This document shows positions 9,011 through 17,402 of a stretch of 64,000 nt of DNA, piece by piece. The notes below the pieces were generated by a model that had not been told where the DNA came from, ran no database searches, and saw only the letters and a list, made by a program, of their open reading frames with translations. The stretch is from Streptomyces sp. NBC_00683 (GTDB taxonomy: Bacteria > Actinomycetota > Actinomycetes > Streptomycetales > Streptomycetaceae), in contig NZ_CP109013.1 in NCBI RefSeq assembly GCF_036226745.1, forward strand, positions 8,432,001 to 8,496,000, in the 5' to 3' direction. Position numbers and translations under genes: made by a program. Numbering within the stretch: position 1 is the stretch's first letter; each line of letters starts with the position of its first letter.

Positions 9011-9244
9011 ATGAGTGATAGCCAGGTCACGATCAAGCTCACGAGTGACGAGGCACTGGTGCTGTCGCACTGGCTGGAGAAGCTCCAGATGACGGACCTC
9101 AGCCAGGTTGTCGACGATCCGGCGGTCTGGGCGCCGATCCATAGGATCGCCGGGACCCTCGACAAGACGCTTCCTGAGCTGTTCGCATCCGACTATGACG
9201 AACGCCTTGAAGCGGCTCGTCAGAGGCTTCGGCCGGAGGGCTGA
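9011..9244 (+). CDS. Small conserved hypothetical protein (77 residues)
   Basis: The ATG at 9011 begins MSDSQVTIKLTSDEALVLSH. The protein is acidic and helical (DEALVLSHWLEKLQ, APIHRIAGTLDKTLPELF, YDERLEAARQRL). It fits a type of small Streptomyces protein that I recognise only as conserved hypothetical. The stop at 9244 lies 18 bases from the end of the IS110 recombinase gene on the other strand, so the element inserted immediately behind it. Confidence 0.6.
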   Translation: MSDSQVTIKLTSDEALVLSHWLEKLQMTDLSQVVDDPAVWAPIHRIAGTLDKTLPELFASDYDERLEAARQRLRPEG

Positions 9245-9262
9245 TCGAGCGGTTTGAACTCC

Positions 9263-10465
9263 TCACCTGCCTGCAACGGGTTGGGGTTCGTAGAAGGTTC
9301 CGTCGCGGAGCATCGCGAAGAGGACGTCGGCTCGTCGTCGGGCGAGGCAGAGCAGGGCCTGGGTGTGGTGCTTGCCCTGAGCGATCTTCTTGTCGTAGTA
9401 GGCCCGGGAGGCTGGGTCGGCCAGAGCCGCGAATGCGGAGAGGAAGAAGGCCCGTTTGAGCTGCTTGTTTCCCCGGCGGGATGGTTGTTCGCCTCGGATC
9501 GAGGAGCCCGAACTTCGGGTTGCCGGGGCGAGGCCGGCGTAGGCAGCGGGGTGGGCGGCGGACGGAAACGAACTGCCGTCGCCGACGTCGATGAGGATCC
9601 TGGCTCCGGTCCTGACGCCGATGCCCGGCATGGATGTCAGGACCTTGGAAAGAGGGTGGTTGGCCAGCTGTTCCTCGATCCTGGTGGCGAGGAGTTTGCG
9701 TTGGTCGAGGACGGCGGTCAGCGACCCGGCCAGGCTGGGGACGATCAGTGCGGCCGCGTCGGTGCCCGGGACGACGACGGTCTGTTCGTCCAGCGCGGTG
9801 AAGATGTCCTCGACCAGTCGCTCGGCCATCCGCGGCGCCTTCGGCCGTATCAGCGTGATCAGCCGACGGCGTCCGGCCTTGCGGATCTGGGCCGGGGACC
9901 CGAACCGTTCCAGGAGCATCAGGACGGCCGGATGCTGGATCCGCGGGCCGAGGACGCGCTCCAGGTGTGGGTGAATCTGCGTCAGCAGGCCGCGAAGCCG
10001 GTTGGAGACCCTCGTCGCCTCGCCTGCCAGGTCGTCGTCGAACCCAACGATCATCTCCAGCTCTGCGATGGTCTCGTCTTCGAGGTCGACCGAGCGGAGC
10101 GTGTGAGGCATGACGCGGGCCGCGTCCGCGATGACGAAGGCGTCGCGGGCATCGGTCTTGGCCTCGCCCGGATAGAGATCGGCGATCCGTCGCATCGTCA
10201 GCCCCGGCAGATAGGCGACCGGGCAGCCCATGTCCCGGGCCACCGCCAGCGGCAGAGCGCCGATGGAGGCCGGCTGGTCCACGACCACCAGCACGGTTCC
10301 GTGCTTGGTCTGCAGTTTCCCGAAGACCTCGCGGAGCTTGGGCTCGCTGTTGGGCAGCCGCTTGTCGAAGCCTTTCTTCCCGGCCGGCGTGACGGCGGTG
10401 GCGTGGTGTTCGCCCTTGCCGACGTCCAGGCCGAGGAAGGCGCCGATGCCGCTGATGTCGATCAC
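9263..10465 (-). CDS. IS110-family transposase (DEDD recombinase), apparently intact
   Basis: A protein of 400 residues. The start is the GTG at 10465, preceded by GGAGGAAGC at ideal spacing. The N-terminal RuvC-like DEDD domain begins FLGLDVGKGEHHA (D14) and continues with VVVDQPASIGALPLAVARD and AKTDARDAFVIADAARVMP. The C-terminal Tnp_20 domain shows LTSMPGIGVRTGARILIDVG and SGSSIRGEQPSRRGNKQLKR, containing the catalytic serine, then ARRRADVLFAMLRDGTFY. IS110 recombinases move without long inverted repeats or target duplication, guided by a structured bridge RNA transcribed from a non-coding end. No frameshift is visible. A second, broken copy lies at 50137-50690. Confidence 0.93.
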   Translation of the reverse strand: MIDISGIGAFLGLDVGKGEHHATAVTPAGKKGFDKRLPNSEPKLREVFGKLQTKHGTVLVVVDQPASIGALPLAVARDMGCPVAYLPGLTMRRIADLYPGEAKTDARDAFVIADAARVMPHTLRSVDLEDETIAELEMIVGFDDDLAGEATRVSNRLRGLLTQIHPHLERVLGPRIQHPAVLMLLERFGSPAQIRKAGRRRLITLIRPKAPRMAERLVEDIFTALDEQTVVVPGTDAAALIVPSLAGSLTAVLDQRKLLATRIEEQLANHPLSKVLTSMPGIGVRTGARILIDVGDGSSFPSAAHPAAYAGLAPATRSSGSSIRGEQPSRRGNKQLKRAFFLSAFAALADPASRAYYDKKIAQGKHHTQALLCLARRRADVLFAMLRDGTFYEPQPVAGR

Positions 10466-10710
10466 GCGCTTCCTCCGGTTCGTCCTCGCCCGGCCGTCCC
10501 ACGGCACCGATCGCCACACCCACATTACGAAGAGCCTCCCGACCTGCGAAAAGGCCGGTGGTCATGCCCCTAATCAGCGGTCTGTCGATGCCTCCGGAGC
10601 CGGTGACACCACCCCCCAGGCCATGCGATCGACAGGGGGAGAAAGTCATGCCAACTCCGGAGGCCGGGCGCCCCGTTGCGGGGCGACCAAAACGGTAATG
10701 GGGGGGGCAA
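10466..10710 (-). ncRNA. Candidate bridge RNA region of the IS110 element
   Basis: The 245 bases upstream of the recombinase start have no gene but contain several potential hairpins, for example GGGCGCCCCGTTGCGGGGC around 10666-10684 and repeats of CTCCGGAG/CCGGAG at about 10602 and 10655. In IS110-group elements (as shown for IS621) the non-coding end upstream of the recombinase encodes a bridge RNA with target-binding and donor-binding loops. The position and structure fit, but the loops were not matched to flanks here. Confidence 0.5.
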
Positions 10711-10820
10711 TGAGTCGATCAAATAGTCCACAGAGGCCATATCTTAAGTTCCAGCTGAAGGGGAGTAAGCCAGTGGGCATGCCTCTCGCCGAAAACCCCG
10801 CGCTGGATTAGGAGCGTCTC

Positions 10821-11180
10821 GTGAAAGAGTGGTCGAAATGGACCGAGGACGAGTACTGCCTCTTGATCAACTGCCGGGAACTGTCTCCTCTCTGGGCGCT
10901 TCTGGCTGATCGCACGCAGTCTTCTGACCCAGAAGTGTGGGCGACAAAGATTCCCGCATTCACCGAGCTGATCGAGCGGTGGGCACGATTGAAATTCGTG
11001 CAATTGTATGCAGGGTTGGAGTGGCCGCCGCCGCATGTCAGTGGGCAGAAGGTCCCTGATGATGATGTACCGGCAGTTCTTTCGGACCCGGAGAGCTGGC
11101 AGTGCCTCGACAACCCAACCCGCGTTATTACCGTCTCACTCAGTGAACGAGACTTCTCCGAACTGGAGGAAGGTATGTAA
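10821..11180 (+). CDS. Hypothetical protein, paralogue of the gene at 31131
   Basis: A protein of 119 residues from a GTG at 10821 with GGAG seven bases upstream. It starts MKEWSKWTEDEYCLLINCRE. The segment FTELIERWARLKFVQLYAGL, then PDDDVPAVLSDPESWQ and ITVSLSERDFSELEEG aligns in order with the 129-residue protein at 31131-31520 (LIDRGWIEVRRLAPW, PRDQLPAILDDAASWE, GALTLVETEAGKK). The two therefore belong to one family of small acidic proteins of unknown role. Such lone small genes in Streptomyces accessory DNA are often immunity-like, but no partner toxin is next to it. A strong terminator follows. Confidence 0.7.
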   Translation: MKEWSKWTEDEYCLLINCRELSPLWALLADRTQSSDPEVWATKIPAFTELIERWARLKFVQLYAGLEWPPPHVSGQKVPDDDVPAVLSDPESWQCLDNPTRVITVSLSERDFSELEEGM

Positions 11181-11187
11181 GAGGTGC

Positions 11188-11215
11188 TGACGGGCCGGCG
11201 AGTGCCGGCCCGTCA
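11188..11215 (+). terminator. Rho-independent-type terminator hairpin
   Basis: A 12-bp perfect stem (TGACGGGCCGGC / GCCGGCCCGTCA) with a four-base GAGT loop, eight bases after the stop of the gene ending at 11180. There is no U-run, as is common in Streptomyces. Confidence 0.8.
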
Positions 11216-11987
11216 GACAACAGGCGGGCGGCGGTCGTGACCGTGGGCCCAGCCCGTGCTGTTCCAGGGAGCCGAAGACAGGTAGATGACCGACTCGCGG
11301 GTCAGCTCGATGGCGGTGGGCGGCGATGTCAGGGTGCCGAACGAGGATGGCGCTCTGGTGTCTGTCACGACTGCGGATGGCGTCGGAGGCGGATGGCGCT
11401 GGCGCAGCAGCCGGGGCTTCATCATCGCCCGGGCCCTCGTGGGATGACTCCGGCCCGCCCCGGTGTTATCCGACAGCGATAGCCACGCCCCTGTAGTCAC
11501 ACGGGGCTCCGCGCGATGGCACACGAATACCGCAGCTTTGGAATACGTACCCGGTACCAGCTCTGCGTCAGGACGCCACCGCACCCGACGTACCCGCCTT
11601 CGGAGAGGGCGCGTAGCCCTCAGGGGGACGTTCCCAGCACGCCGCCGTTGCTGCTCCTCCTTCGCCGACAGCTCCCGGATCGTCGCGTCCATGCCTGCAA
11701 AGGACTCCCGCCCTCCCTGGGGCCCGGGGGAGCCTGGTGCCGGGGCCGACCTGCGAATACGAGCTATTTATGCAGGACAGGGTTGCTGCGCCTGATGGTT
11801 GATGGTGTCGAGTTGCGCCTGGAACTCCGGCCCCACCGGGGATGCGGGCACTGTCTGACGTCCAGGCGAGCTGGCCCGTGGCGTTCCAGCGACGGATTCC
11901 GGCCGGGGTTGTCGTCGAAGTGCCCGACCCAGATATGGCCGGCCAAGGCGCGTGGCGCAGCGGGCCGCGCAGTTGCCTGGCTGATGC
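11216..11987. other. 770-bp gap without a supported gene
   Basis: Frames exist on both strands but none has a credible start, family resemblance or consistent third-position bias. On the minus strand 11790-11960 has a coding-like run (HIWVGHFDDNPGRNPS) that may be a relic. The region probably represents decayed accessory sequence. Confidence 0.35.
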
Positions 11988-12659
11988 TCAGGACGCTGCG
12001 GGTGCGTTGACCGGCATGGCGTTCTTGAAGTCGGTGAAGGTGATTGTCCCTTCGATGTCCGGGTCGGTGGCGAAGTGGATCTTTTGGCGTACGCGCACGA
12101 CTCGGCCCTCGTTGTCGATCCATGCATCTGCGTCGATTGTGGTGGCGGGTCGCAGGTTGTTCCCGACGGTCCTGTCTACCGATTCGACGTCCTTCGGGGT
12201 AAGGCGGGCCGATACGCGCATAGGTTCGCTGTCCTGGTGTACGGAGGCGCTGTGACCGAGCATGAGCCGCACGTACTCCGGGAGCCGGTCCGTGGGTATA
12301 CCCCCCTTTGCCGCCGACGCAGGGAACTCCTGCCACGGCCCGTGAGTTCCGGTGGCGCGCCGGTACACCTTCTGCCGGGTGATCACGACGTCTTCGGTGT
12401 ACTGCTCGGTCGTGTCTGTCGTGCGCCCTGTGAATGGCGCGTTGAGGTTGACCCGCCCCTCCATGAGCTGGAGTCGTCTGGGCCCCGACTGCGTGATGGC
12501 TCTGAGCGCGGCCGAGTACGGGGCATCGTCAGCTGCGGCCAGCCGATCGCGGACGACCTGCGGGCCGTTGTTCGGTGGTGCGGGCTGGCTCGAGGAGCAT
12601 GCGGAGAGCATCAGCCCCAAGAGCACCAGCGTCAGGGGCACGGTCCGGCGATGAAACAC
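11988..12659 (-). CDS. Secreted lipoprotein
   Basis: A protein of 223 residues. The GTG at 12659 (with GAGGA upstream) gives VFHRRTVPLTLVLLGLMLSA followed by C, a classic lipoprotein signal with lipobox LSAC. The mature part (DRLAAADDAPYSAALRAI, VNLNAPFTGRTTD, VVITRQKVYRRATGTHGPW, DADAWIDNEGRVVRVRQKI, DIEGTITFTDFKNA) has the alternating strand layout of actinobacterial LppX/LprG- or LolA-like lipoproteins, which bind lipids or sit at the membrane surface. The family assignment is by layout only. It is monocistronic, with unrelated debris on both sides. Confidence 0.72.
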   Translation of the reverse strand: MFHRRTVPLTLVLLGLMLSACSSSQPAPPNNGPQVVRDRLAAADDAPYSAALRAITQSGPRRLQLMEGRVNLNAPFTGRTTDTTEQYTEDVVITRQKVYRRATGTHGPWQEFPASAAKGGIPTDRLPEYVRLMLGHSASVHQDSEPMRVSARLTPKDVESVDRTVGNNLRPATTIDADAWIDNEGRVVRVRQKIHFATDPDIEGTITFTDFKNAMPVNAPAAS

Positions 12660-12784
12660 AGGTGGATCCTCTGCATGTCGAGCCCGAGCAGGAAGCCGCG
12701 GGCCCCGGGTGGATGGTGGACACATCCTGTCTGGCGCCGGAGATCAGGCGGGGCTCAGGGGGAGGTGGCGTGATCAAGAGCGCG

Positions 12785-13084
12785 TCAGACAGTTACGGAA
12801 CTGCCTTCTTCGTCGCGGACGGAATCAGCGTCCCAGCGGGCACTTCGCAGCAGACGCTGCATCGGTCCGGGACGTGCGTGACCAGCCTGTTCGGCCAGCC
12901 GCCAGCAGTTCTTGCGCTCGACGCCGGACAGCAGCCCGAGCATGTACGCGCGGGCGGTCGCCCGCGGTTCCACCCGTCGGAACCGGCCCGCGATCCGGGC
13001 CATGGCCTGGTCGAACAATGCCCGCCACCGGATCGGGTCTACGCTCTGGCTCACGGCCACCGCACGATCTTCAGGAGTCCACAC
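12785..13084 (-). pseudogene. IS701-family transposase N-terminal fragment
   Basis: The frame reads VDPIRWRALFDQAMARIAGR, FRRVEPRATARAYMLGLLSG and VERKNCWRLAEQAGHARPGP, the highly conserved N-terminus of Streptomyces IS701-type transposases. It then ends in a short unrelated tail after RWDADSVRD. About 100 of roughly 400 residues remain and the DDE core is absent. Confidence 0.88.
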
Positions 13085-13192
13085 AACCCCCGATGATCAC
13101 GCGGTGGCTGCTCTCGCTCCGGGCCGGGTCCTGGGCAGTGCCGAACTCCTTGCTGCGATCCGACGGCTGCCCCTGATCGACACAATGAGCAC

Positions 13193-13495
13193 ATGAACAG
13201 CGAACCTCTGCGGATCCCGCTTGATCAGCTTCGGACGGCCTTCGAGCTGGCACTGCAACACATCGAGGCGTCAGCCGGCAGCGCAGTGGCGCTCGAACAC
13301 GATTACTTCTGGTCTGTTCCGGGCGACGAACTCTACGACGTCCCCAACGAACCGAAAACGATCACAATCGGGCAGCTCTCCGAGTCATGGCAGCACCTTG
13401 AGGACCTCCTCGCTGACCCGAACCGGGCCGTGGGCCACCACCTGGTCTGGCTCGCCGATGTCCTCCGCGCGATCGGACAGGACACCGCCCGATAG
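13193..13495 (+). CDS. Small acidic hypothetical protein (100 residues)
   Basis: The ATG at 13193 begins MNSEPLRIPLDQLRTAFELA. The protein is acidic with helical N- and C-terminal parts and a central EHDYFWSVPGDELYDVPNEP segment. The pattern D-Y-[FW]-W-x(4)-D-x-L-Y-D followed by a helix (QLSESWQHLEDLLADP) is found in small Streptomyces proteins of unknown function that often accompany immunity-like genes. It lies just downstream of the IS701 relic. Confidence 0.68.
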   Translation: MNSEPLRIPLDQLRTAFELALQHIEASAGSAVALEHDYFWSVPGDELYDVPNEPKTITIGQLSESWQHLEDLLADPNRAVGHHLVWLADVLRAIGQDTAR

Positions 13496-13511
13496 CCACC
13501 ACACGTGCGAC

Positions 13512-13721
13512 ATGACGTGGAACTACGAAGTCACACTGGAGTACTAGGACAGCCAACTCGTGCGTCTGGAAGCCGCCTACGGTCTCGCCCTGCGTGATGA
13601 CCCGCGCGCCGCCGAGGCGGTCGAGCGGGTGGGGCCTCTCCGCGACGGCTTCGAGCACGACCACCGGGCCGACGCGCTCTGGCGGTGGAGGTGGCGGAAG
13701 GAGAACTCGGCTGCCGAGTGA
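13512..13721 (+). pseudogene. Small ORF interrupted by TAG
   Basis: A 70-codon frame is coding in character throughout (MTWNYEVTLEY, stop, DSQLVRLEAAYGLALRDDPR, AAEAVERVGPLRDGFEHDHR) but carries TAG at codon 12. Translation could begin at the downstream GTG at 13561 and give about 53 residues ending WRWRWRKENSAAE. The family is unknown. It is either a decayed gene or a shortened one. Confidence 0.35.
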
Positions 13722-14269
13722 CGGCCAGTCAGCACGAGCACCGGCCTCTACCGGTAGAGCCATTGTCGACGAGAAGGATCACCGACTCATCAGGGCTCAC
13801 CGCACGAGCGCCTGAGGCGGCCGCTGGAACTGGTGGCGAGGCGGGTCAGAGGAAAAGCAGGTGCCGACTCATGGGCCGTGCGGGCAGTATGCCCGCATGT
13901 CTACCGAAGTCAGCGGGATGATCGAGTGTCGACCCCGTGCCACGCCGGCTTCCTCGCCGACCAGCAGGGGGCCAGTGTGGCATTCAGGGCCGTGCACGCC
14001 GAGTGGGGAACCGCCCGCACCCGCCCCGGCCCGACGTCTGCTCGCCCCCGGCGGCCTCACCTTCTCAGACCCGGACCGCCATATCTGAGCGCTGCCACCA
14101 CGCGTTGCGCCACGTCCAGGACCAGCTCACCACCTGGCCCCACCGCCCGGTGTGCCAGCGCCTCCACCTGCACAGTGGTCGTAGCCGGCCCGGCTCCCGC
14201 CTCGGATACCGTGTTCCTTTCCGGGGTGCCATAACGGATGTGACGCCCCTCACCGGAGGTAGTCAGCGT
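13722..14269. other. Gap with possible decayed reading frame
   Basis: A short plus-strand frame from about 13899 (MSTEVSGMIECRP) resembles the start of small Streptomyces hypotheticals but degenerates after a dozen codons. The rest shows no gene on either strand. Confidence 0.3.
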
Positions 14270-14659
14270 ATGAGTTCAAAGCGCAGCAAGAATCCAGCCC
14301 TGCCCGTACTTGACGACGCATTCCGACTCGCGTCGGTCAAGGACGCCGAAGAGTCCACCCGTGACTTGGCCGCGCGGCTGGCCACCACCGAGCTGCGCCG
14401 CGTTTCCCACCCGGGCCGGGTCACCTGGGAGCCCACCGATCAGGCCGAGCCCGTACCGGTCCCGCCGACTGTGGTCGACGGTGACGGGGACCTGTGGCTG
14501 CGGGACCGGGGTACTGGCACCTGGACCATGCCCGAGTTCAATCCGAAGGAGTTCCCGGCCCGCTGTGGCGAGGTTCTGACGTGGAACGAGCTTGCCTGCG
14601 AGTTCGGCCCGCTGACCGCACTGGCCGACGACCGCCGCATCGGCGGCGGCCGGCGCTGA
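14270..14659 (+). CDS. Hypothetical protein (129 residues)
   Basis: The ATG at 14270 is preceded by CGGAGGTAG. The protein begins MSSKRSKNPALPVLDDAFRL and has a charged helical N-terminal half followed by VPPTVVDGDGDLWLRDRGTG and TWNELACEFGPLTAL. The WLRD/W-T repeating aromatic pattern suggests a compact beta unit in the middle. I know of no function for it. The gene is intact, with a good ribosome-binding site. Confidence 0.62.
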   Translation: MSSKRSKNPALPVLDDAFRLASVKDAEESTRDLAARLATTELRRVSHPGRVTWEPTDQAEPVPVPPTVVDGDGDLWLRDRGTGTWTMPEFNPKEFPARCGEVLTWNELACEFGPLTALADDRRIGGGRR

Positions 14660-14948
14660 CCGCGCAGCCTTCTGGGATGACCGCGCCCCTGAAGCGCCCG
14701 TTACGGGTAGCTGGGAGCTCCAGCTCACCGCCGAGCTCGACGATGGCGGCGAGCAGATGAGCGTGGAGGTGGCGTGCGACGGCCTCGAGCAGCGTGGTGC
14801 GGGCCTGGCGCCGCCCGATGTCCTCGGTGCGGCCGGCGTCGGTGGACCAGCCGGGTAGCGGTCGGCCTGCAGTTGCCGTGGTGAGCGCGCGGCCCAGCTC
14901 GCCGATCGACTGCTGCCAGTCGGCCAACTGCCCGATCAGGCCGCGCAC
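14538..14948 (-). CDS. Possible hypothetical protein, start uncertain
   Basis: The minus frame is open from about 15050 to 14538 and has coding composition (AEAAAEARAFGAGPAAAADE, LIGQLADWQQSIGELGRALT, ARTTLLEAVARHLHAHLLAA). There is no ATG, and the first plausible start is a GTG at 14948. Its 3' end overlaps the plus-strand gene ending at 14659 by about 120 bases, which suggests a frameshift or a truncated gene rather than an intact one. Confidence 0.3.
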   Translation of the reverse strand: MRGLIGQLADWQQSIGELGRALTTATAGRPLPGWSTDAGRTEDIGRRQARTTLLEAVARHLHAHLLAAIVELGGELELPATRNGRFRGAVIPEGCAVSAGRRRCGGRRPVRSAGRTRRQARSTSEPRHSGPGTPSD

Positions 14949-15169
14949 CAGCTCGTCGGCGGCGGCCGCCGGGCCGGCGCCGAAGGCCCGCGCTTCGGCG
15001 GCGGCCTCGGCGAGGACGTCTTCACAGTCGCAGGACAGCCCAGCAGGACGTCAGCCAGACCCTGAGCCATGACCGCCGCAACCCGCTACAAGTATCGATG
15101 TCAGACCCTGCTCGTAACGTCGATGGCAGGTACTGGAGAGTCCGGGACCAGTCGGCAGAGGAGCGGGCC

Positions 15170-15427
15170 ATGGGTGAGATCAGCGTGAAGGGACAGCACC
15201 TGGACCGGCTGCTCAGCGACAGCACCGGCGCTTACGGAGCGCCCTACCAGCGCGCATTCAACCGCCTCGCCGAGAGCCACCGCGGCCGCCCCGTCCCGGA
15301 GATCCTGTCGCTGCTGCGCAGGGCTGCCGATGAGTCGCTGTTGGGCTTTACCGCTGCCGATCTGCGGGAGCAGGCGGAAGCCATCAGCGCGGGGGAGCCG
15401 TACGTACTGCGGGTCACCGTCACGTGA
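15170..15427 (+). CDS. Small hypothetical protein (85 residues)
   Basis: The ATG at 15170 follows GAGGAG at normal spacing and begins MGEISVKGQHLDRLLSDSTG. The sequence is helical (YQRAFNRLAESHRG, EILSLLRRAADES, AADLREQAEAISAGE) and ends in a short strand (YVLRVTVT). It is not recognised; the length and charge pattern would suit a small regulatory or antitoxin-like protein, without direct evidence. The following 236 bases to the resolvase gene hold no supported gene. Confidence 0.55.
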   Translation: MGEISVKGQHLDRLLSDSTGAYGAPYQRAFNRLAESHRGRPVPEILSLLRRAADESLLGFTAADLREQAEAISAGEPYVLRVTVT

Positions 15428-15663
15428 GGCTGCACGGATCTTTTACCACCGGGCACTTCGCTGCACAGTCAGGGCGGACTGCACGATGCCCTAGACGTCA
15501 CGGAATCGCTCTCGCTGACCGCACGACTGAGCAGTTCCACGGGAGGTCCAGTCGCGCCCGCCGGTTGCTGCCCTGCCGCCCCAGGCAGCGCAGCACCGCG
15601 CGACCCGACGCCGACACCGTCGCAGTTCTGATCGAGCGCCGGGACCTTGGCCCTGATTTGTCG

Positions 15664-16617
15664 TCAGTCGGTCCGGAGGGCGGTGAAGTCGGCGTGGGCC
15701 TGGGCGACGGCTTCGGGGTACGCCTGGCGCTTCTCGTGCTCGGCGAGGGCCCGGTAGATGCTGGCCAGGCCGGGGTTGTGGCCCTTGCGCTTGCCGGTGG
15801 CGATGATCAGGTCGGGGCGGATCTGCTCGACGGACTCGCCCGCTGCTCGGCGCCGCAGCACGGTGTGCAGCATGTCGTCGGTGATGACGGGCGGCCGGCC
15901 GCCGTGCCTGCCCTTGCGGGCGGCGGCGTCGAGTCCCTCCAGGGTGGCTTCGCGGATGCCCTCGCGCTCGGTCTCGGCCATGGCGGCGAAGAACCCGAAC
16001 AGCGTCCGGCCGGGGCCGGAGGGGTCGTAGATGCCGGGCAGCGGGCCGGCCAGCATCTCCAGGACCAGGCCGTGGGCGGTCAGGTGGTCGGCCAGCGCGG
16101 TGAGCTCGGCCGCGCTGCGGCCGAGCCGCTTCATCTCGTACACGGTGAACAGCACCCGGCAGTGCGGGGCGTGGGCCTTGGTCTCGCGGGCGAGGGTGAG
16201 CGCGGCCTCGAACTGCGGGCGGACCCGGACGCGGGTGCTGATCTTTTCGGAGAAGATCTTGTCGCGCCCGATGCCGTGCGCGCTGAGCGCGTCCAGCTGC
16301 GCCTGCAGCTCCTGGGTGAGGTGGCTGCAGCGGGCGTACCCGATGCAGATGTCCGCGCCCGGGGCGCCGCTCTCGGGCGCGGCCGACGGTGGGTTGCCGG
16401 GCCGCCAGGGCTGCCCGGGGCCACGATCGGCCGGGGCCGGTACCCGGAGCAGCTTGGCGAGCCGGGCCACCTTCTTGAACCGGCCGGTGTGGTAGATCCC
16501 GGCGACCGCGCCGGAGCGGGAGCGGCAGGGTGAGCCGGGCTGGACGCCGCAGCGCGGGCAGGGGTGGCGCTCGACGTCGTCGGCGTCGCTCGCGGTGGTG
16601 TTCTGAGGGTCCATCAC
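15664..16617 (-). CDS. Serine recombinase (resolvase/invertase family)
   Basis: A protein of 317 residues. The N-terminus has a zinc-knuckle-like CPRCGVQPGSPCRSRSG. The catalytic domain begins about residue 90 with ICIGYARCSHLTQELQAQLD, where the serine of YARCS is the expected nucleophile. It continues with IFSEKISTRVRVRPQFEAAL, MKRLGRSAAELTALADHL and GRTLFGFFAAMAETEREGIR. A Hin-like helix-turn-helix follows (GRPPVITDDMLHTVLRRRAA). The resolvase order is complete, so the protein could be active in strand exchange. The extra N-terminal C-rich module is seen in actinobacterial plasmid and element resolvases. Two tandem ATGs open the gene. Confidence 0.88.
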   Translation of the reverse strand: MMDPQNTTASDADDVERHPCPRCGVQPGSPCRSRSGAVAGIYHTGRFKKVARLAKLLRVPAPADRGPGQPWRPGNPPSAAPESGAPGADICIGYARCSHLTQELQAQLDALSAHGIGRDKIFSEKISTRVRVRPQFEAALTLARETKAHAPHCRVLFTVYEMKRLGRSAAELTALADHLTAHGLVLEMLAGPLPGIYDPSGPGRTLFGFFAAMAETEREGIREATLEGLDAAARKGRHGGRPPVITDDMLHTVLRRRAAGESVEQIRPDLIIATGKRKGHNPGLASIYRALAEHEKRQAYPEAVAQAHADFTALRTD

Positions 16618-16823
16618 GCCCGGAATGCTCTCACAAACGATTCCCGCAACAGGGGCCCGCCGCTATGTGTGTGAGAACGGGTTCTGGGAACCGATCGGGC
16701 GTCCGGGCCGCCTCCGCAACCCCTTCTCGATCTTCCTCCCGGAAAGGGCCGTTTCTGACGCGTTCGAGTGAGCCGCCCATTCCCCGCCTGGTCATCACTC
16801 TACGTATCGGATTATATGCAGTG

Positions 16824-16849
16824 AGTGATCAAGCCGCTTGGCGATCACT
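16824..16849. promoter_or_regulatory. Dyad upstream of secreted-protein gene
   Basis: AGTGATC (16824-16830) and GATCACT (16843-16849) are perfect inverted repeats flanking an inner near-palindrome CAAGCCGCTTG. The dyad ends 18 bases before the ATG at 16867, just ahead of the AAGGAAA ribosome-binding site. It could be an operator or a 5' leader hairpin. Confidence 0.5.
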
Positions 16850-16866
16850 GCCCAGGAAGGAAACCC

Positions 16867-17298
16867 ATGATGAAGACCATCACGTCCCGTCGGGGAATCG
16901 TCGGGACGGCCGCCGCACTGAGCCTGCTGGCCGCGGGAGCGGCCGGAGGCGCGGCCCTGGCCGACGATGCGGCCGTCAAGGCCAAGGCCCCGTACGCGCA
17001 GGCATCCGCCCAGGTCAACAGGGACGGCACCCGCGTGCAGTCCAAGGGCATCAAGTCGATCACCCACCCCCAGGAGGGGGCGTACTGCGTGACGTTCGAC
17101 GACGCCACCCGAATCGACGTAAGCCGTAGCACCCCGGTCGCGACGCTGGCGTCGGACGGCGGCACCTCGTGGGGAACGATCATGGTGCGCACCACCCCGT
17201 CGGGCGAGTGCGGGAACGCGGCGGACACAGTGACCGTCATCACCGGCACCGTCGCCGATAGCTACCGGAACGAGCCCTTCTTCCTCCTCGTCCCCTGA
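16867..17298 (+). CDS. Small secreted protein, paralogue A
   Basis: A protein of 143 residues starting MMKTITSRRGIVGTAAALSL, with a good AAGGAAA site upstream. The Sec signal peptide spans about residues 1-31 with likely cleavage after ALA. The mature protein (about 112 residues) has APYAQASAQVNRDG, KSITHPQEGAYCVTFD and TPSGECGNAADTVTVITG. Two cysteines (in YCV and ECGN) are conserved with the neighbour at 17403, suggesting one disulfide. The order of blocks is the same in the two genes, so they arose by tandem duplication. The function is unknown; this small beta-rich secreted type is widespread in Streptomyces. Confidence 0.8.
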   Translation: MMKTITSRRGIVGTAAALSLLAAGAAGGAALADDAAVKAKAPYAQASAQVNRDGTRVQSKGIKSITHPQEGAYCVTFDDATRIDVSRSTPVATLASDGGTSWGTIMVRTTPSGECGNAADTVTVITGTVADSYRNEPFFLLVP

Positions 17299-17402
17299 CC
17301 CTCCCTCCCTGAACAGCCGGGAATCGGGCCCACCCGCACGCCGGCTCGACCTGGCCGCTCCCGACCACGGGACCGAGGCGGCCGAGATGAAGGACGAACC
17401 CC

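Larger units (their letters stand above)
9245..10710 (-). mobile_element. IS110-family insertion element (approximate limits)
   Basis: The element consists of the recombinase gene plus about 240 bases of upstream non-coding DNA. The exact ends cannot be fixed because this family lacks long terminal repeats. The left limit lies within the 18 bases after the neighbour's stop at 9244; the right limit is likely close to the G-run at about 10700. Confidence 0.6.

Noticed and set aside
9254..10573. A long plus-strand frame over the IS110 recombinase.
   Set aside because: The minus-strand IS110 protein has complete domain motifs, a good ribosome-binding site and family length; the plus frame has no recognisable domain.
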